Below are positions 6,888-8,221 of a stretch of DNA of 8,221 bases, piece by piece. A program made the translations under genes and the position numbers. Within the stretch, counting starts at the first letter, position 1, and the number at the start of each line of letters is the position of its first letter. The notes beneath the pieces are model-generated. The model was given only the letters and a program-made list of their open reading frames with translations, did no database searches and had not been told where the DNA came from. This DNA comes from Oscillospiraceae bacterium. GTDB lineage: Bacteria > Bacillota > Clostridia > Oscillospirales > Oscillospiraceae. The stretch is taken from contig JAIEFH010000095.1 in the NCBI GenBank assembly GCA_029067025.1, positions 1 through 8,221 on the forward strand, written 5' to 3'.

Positions 6888-6903
6888 GCGGTCTGCCGAC
6901 CGC
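6888..6903 (-). other. Short hairpin just after the tRNA-Leu 3' end
   Basis: GCGGTC (6888-6893) and GACCGC (6898-6903) form a perfect 6-bp stem with a 4-nt loop. It sits 2 nt after the encoded CCA on the - strand and just before the terminator stem. It is probably part of the precursor trailer removed during tRNA 3' maturation; that role is inferred. Confidence 0.4.
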
Positions 6904-6905
6904 CT

Positions 6906-6990
6906 TGGTACGGGTAGTGGGGGTCGAACCCACACGGATCGCTCCACAGGAACCTAAATCCTGCGCGTCTGCCAATTCCGCCATACCCGC
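6906..6990 (-). tRNA. tRNA-Leu (anticodon UAG), CCA encoded
   Basis: An 85-nt class II tRNA. Reading the - strand, the acceptor arm GCGGGTA (6990-6984) pairs with TACCCGT (6916-6910), with one G-U at the end. The discriminator is A and CCA is encoded (6908-6906). The anticodon stem CAGGA/TCCTG holds the loop TTTAGGT, giving anticodon TAG, which reads CUA and other CUN leucine codons. The long variable arm and the GTGGG-TTCGACC-CCCAC T-arm are typical of tRNA-Leu. It lies 42 nt after lysA on the same strand, with a hairpin between, and is followed by its own terminator. Confidence 0.97.
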
Positions 6991-6997
6991 GTATGGG

Positions 6998-7016
6998 CGG
7001 CGGGGAAGCCCCGCCG
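6998..7016. other. GC-rich hairpin between lysA and tRNA-Leu
   Basis: CGGCGGGG (6998-7005), loop AAG, and CCCCGCCG (7009-7016) form a perfect 8-bp stem in the 42-nt spacer between the lysA stop and the tRNA 5' end. On the - strand no U-run follows, so it is a poor intrinsic terminator. It might separate the lysA mRNA from the tRNA by processing, or mark a Rho-type end. Confidence 0.45.
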
Positions 7017-7032
7017 TCGTTTGCTGTTTTGG

Positions 7033-8221
7033 TTACCACACCAAGGTGGCAAAATAGTCGTCAGGCGTCTCCGCCCGCCGCATCAGCTCCACCGAGCCGT
7101 CATCACGAAGCAGCAGCTCCGCCGAGCGCAGCTTGCCATTGTAGTTGTAGCCCATGGAGAAGCCGTGGGCTCCGGCGTCGTGGATGGCTAGAATATCTCC
7201 GATCTCGATTTTGGGCAGCTCCCGGTCGATGGCGAATTTGTCGCTGTTCTCGCACAGGGAGCCCACCACGTCGTACACGCGGTCACAGGGCGCGTCCTCC
7301 TTGCCCAGCACGGTGATATGGTGATAGGCCCCGTACATGGCCGGCCGCATCAGGTTGGCGGCGCAGGCGTCCACGCCGATATACTCTTTGTAGATGTGCT
7401 TTTCGTGAACGGCGGTGGTGACCAGGTGGCCGAAGGGGGCCAGCATGAACCGCCCCAGCTCGGTGTAGATGGCCACATCCCCCATTCCGGCGGGGGCCAA
7501 AATCTCCTCGTAGGCCTTGCGCACGCCCTCGCCAATTACCGCGATGTCGTTGGCGCTCTGCCCCGGGCGGTAGGGGACGCCCACGCCGCCGGACAGGTTG
7601 ATGAAGGCCACGTGGCAGCCGGTTTCCCGGGCCACGTCGGCGGCGGTCTGGAACAGCAGGCGGGCCAGGGCGGGGTAGTAGTCGTTGGAGATGGTGTTGG
7701 AGGCCAGGAAGGCGTGGATGCCGAAATGCTTGGCCCCCAGCTCCTTCAAGCGGCTGAACGCCTGGGCCAGCTGGGGCCGGGTCATGCCGTACTTGGCCTC
7801 GCCCGGGTTGTCCATGACCTGGAAGCCCTCCTTGCTCTCCCCCAGGGTGAACACCCCGCCGGGGTTGAAGCGGCAGCACACCGTCTCGGGCACATGGCCC
7901 AGGGTGTTGTAGAGGAAATCCACATGGGTCAGGTCGTCCAAATTGATGTTGGCCCCCAACTGGGCTGCCAGCTCAAACTCCTCCGCCGGGGTCTCGTTGG
8001 AGGAGAACATGATCTCGCTGCCGGAAAACCCGCATTTCTCCGACATCATCAGTTCGGTGAGGGAGGAGCAGTCCACGCCGCAGCCCTCCTCCCGCAGCAG
8101 CTTGAGGATGCCGGGGGTGGGGGTGGCTTTTACCGCGAAATATTCCTTAAACCCCGGATTCCAGGCGAAGGCGGCCTTCAGCGCCCGGGCGTTTTCCCGG
8201 ATGCCCCGCTCGTCGTAGATG
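7033..8221 (-). CDS. lysA: Diaminopimelate decarboxylase-type PLP enzyme (5' end outside window)
   Basis: Fold-type III PLP decarboxylase, 395 residues visible (first full codon at 8220); about 25-30 N-terminal residues are likely missing beyond the right edge. LysA converts meso-diaminopimelate to lysine in the cytoplasm. Seen, numbering from the first visible residue: YFAVKATPTPG with the PLP lysine Lys31; GCGVDCSS (46-53); FSSNETPAEEF (72-82); a cofactor-stacking His169 in GIHAF; SGGVGVPYRPG (210-220) for the phosphate; ELGR (254-257); and CENSDKF (323-329) with the active-site Cys of the partner subunit. These match the family in order, but several differ from the classical forms (EPGR, CESGD, HIGSQ). 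I recall the same variants in proteins labelled LysA from many gut Clostridia. An alternative within the fold is a carboxynorspermidine or other basic amino acid decarboxylase. The stop TAA is at 7035-7033, 42 nt before the tRNA. Confidence 0.85.
   Translation of the reverse strand, partial: IYDERGIRENARALKAAFAWNPGFKEYFAVKATPTPGILKLLREEGCGVDCSSLTELMMSEKCGFSGSEIMFSSNETPAEEFELAAQLGANINLDDLTHVDFLYNTLGHVPETVCCRFNPGGVFTLGESKEGFQVMDNPGEAKYGMTRPQLAQAFSRLKELGAKHFGIHAFLASNTISNDYYPALARLLFQTAADVARETGCHVAFINLSGGVGVPYRPGQSANDIAVIGEGVRKAYEEILAPAGMGDVAIYTELGRFMLAPFGHLVTTAVHEKHIYKEYIGVDACAANLMRPAMYGAYHHITVLGKEDAPCDRVYDVVGSLCENSDKFAIDRELPKIEIGDILAIHDAGAHGFSMGYNYNGKLRSAELLLRDDGSVELMRRAETPDDYFATLVW

Noticed and set aside
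6906..6990. tRNA-Leu as an integration site for a mobile element
   Set aside because: No integrase gene and no repeat of the tRNA 3' end was seen on either side within the window.
6674..7039. 121-codon open frame on the - strand through the tRNA, including a possible inner start MFIELWNSDF near 6837
   Set aside because: Its first half is the tRNA-Leu and its terminator translated, and its end overlaps the etfB promoter. The inner ATG follows a U-run with no ribosome site.

Overview
The window is about 62% GC by eye. It has strong AGGAGG-type ribosome binding sites, a butyryl-CoA dehydrogenase/ETF operon and a hexosamine salvage kinase. That combination points to an anaerobic, high-GC Clostridia bacterium, most plausibly a gut Oscillospiraceae (Flavonifractor/Lawsonibacter-like). 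The taxon is inferred from gene content and style, not from a marker gene. No mobile element, CRISPR array or phage gene was seen.

Layout. On the + strand (1-1640) lie the 3' part of galE, truncated by the left edge, and a complete nahK-type N-acetylhexosamine 1-kinase. They are separated by 50 nt that carry a GC-rich hairpin abutting the nahK ribosome binding site. A strong bidirectional terminator (1649-1684) ends this unit and also the convergent chemoreceptor gene. Everything to the right is on the - strand: a methyl-accepting chemotaxis protein (1689-3365) with its own promoter; the etfB-etfA-bcd operon (6595 down to 3566) with a consensus-like promoter at 6649-6677; a tRNA-Leu(UAG) with encoded CCA and a strong terminator; and a diaminopimelate-decarboxylase-type gene (lysA) cut by the right edge.

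How the genes work together. GalE carries Cys where E. coli GalE has Tyr299, the residue position known to decide whether UDP-N-acetylhexosamines fit. Its neighbour is a close NahK homologue. The pair therefore fits a lacto-N-biose/galacto-N-biose (mucin or milk glycan) salvage route: NahK makes HexNAc-1-phosphate and GalE interconverts the UDP-sugars. The phosphorylase and uridylyltransferase would have to lie upstream, outside the window. EtfB/EtfA/Bcd form a complete electron-transfer flavoprotein plus acyl-CoA dehydrogenase module. EtfB has the DGDTAQVGP loop typical of anaerobic FAD-binding (bifurcating) EtfB, so ferredoxin-linked crotonyl-CoA reduction is likely. The chemoreceptor has all four ligands of a CZB zinc-binding domain, in the extracytoplasmic sensor position between its two membrane helices, followed by two HAMP-like segments.

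Most of the window is ordinary core and accessory metabolism. I do not see a wholly new system. The observations most worth a second look are the extracytoplasmic CZB chemoreceptor, the GalE Cys plus NahK pairing, the divergent lysA motifs, and several unassigned GC-rich inverted repeats.
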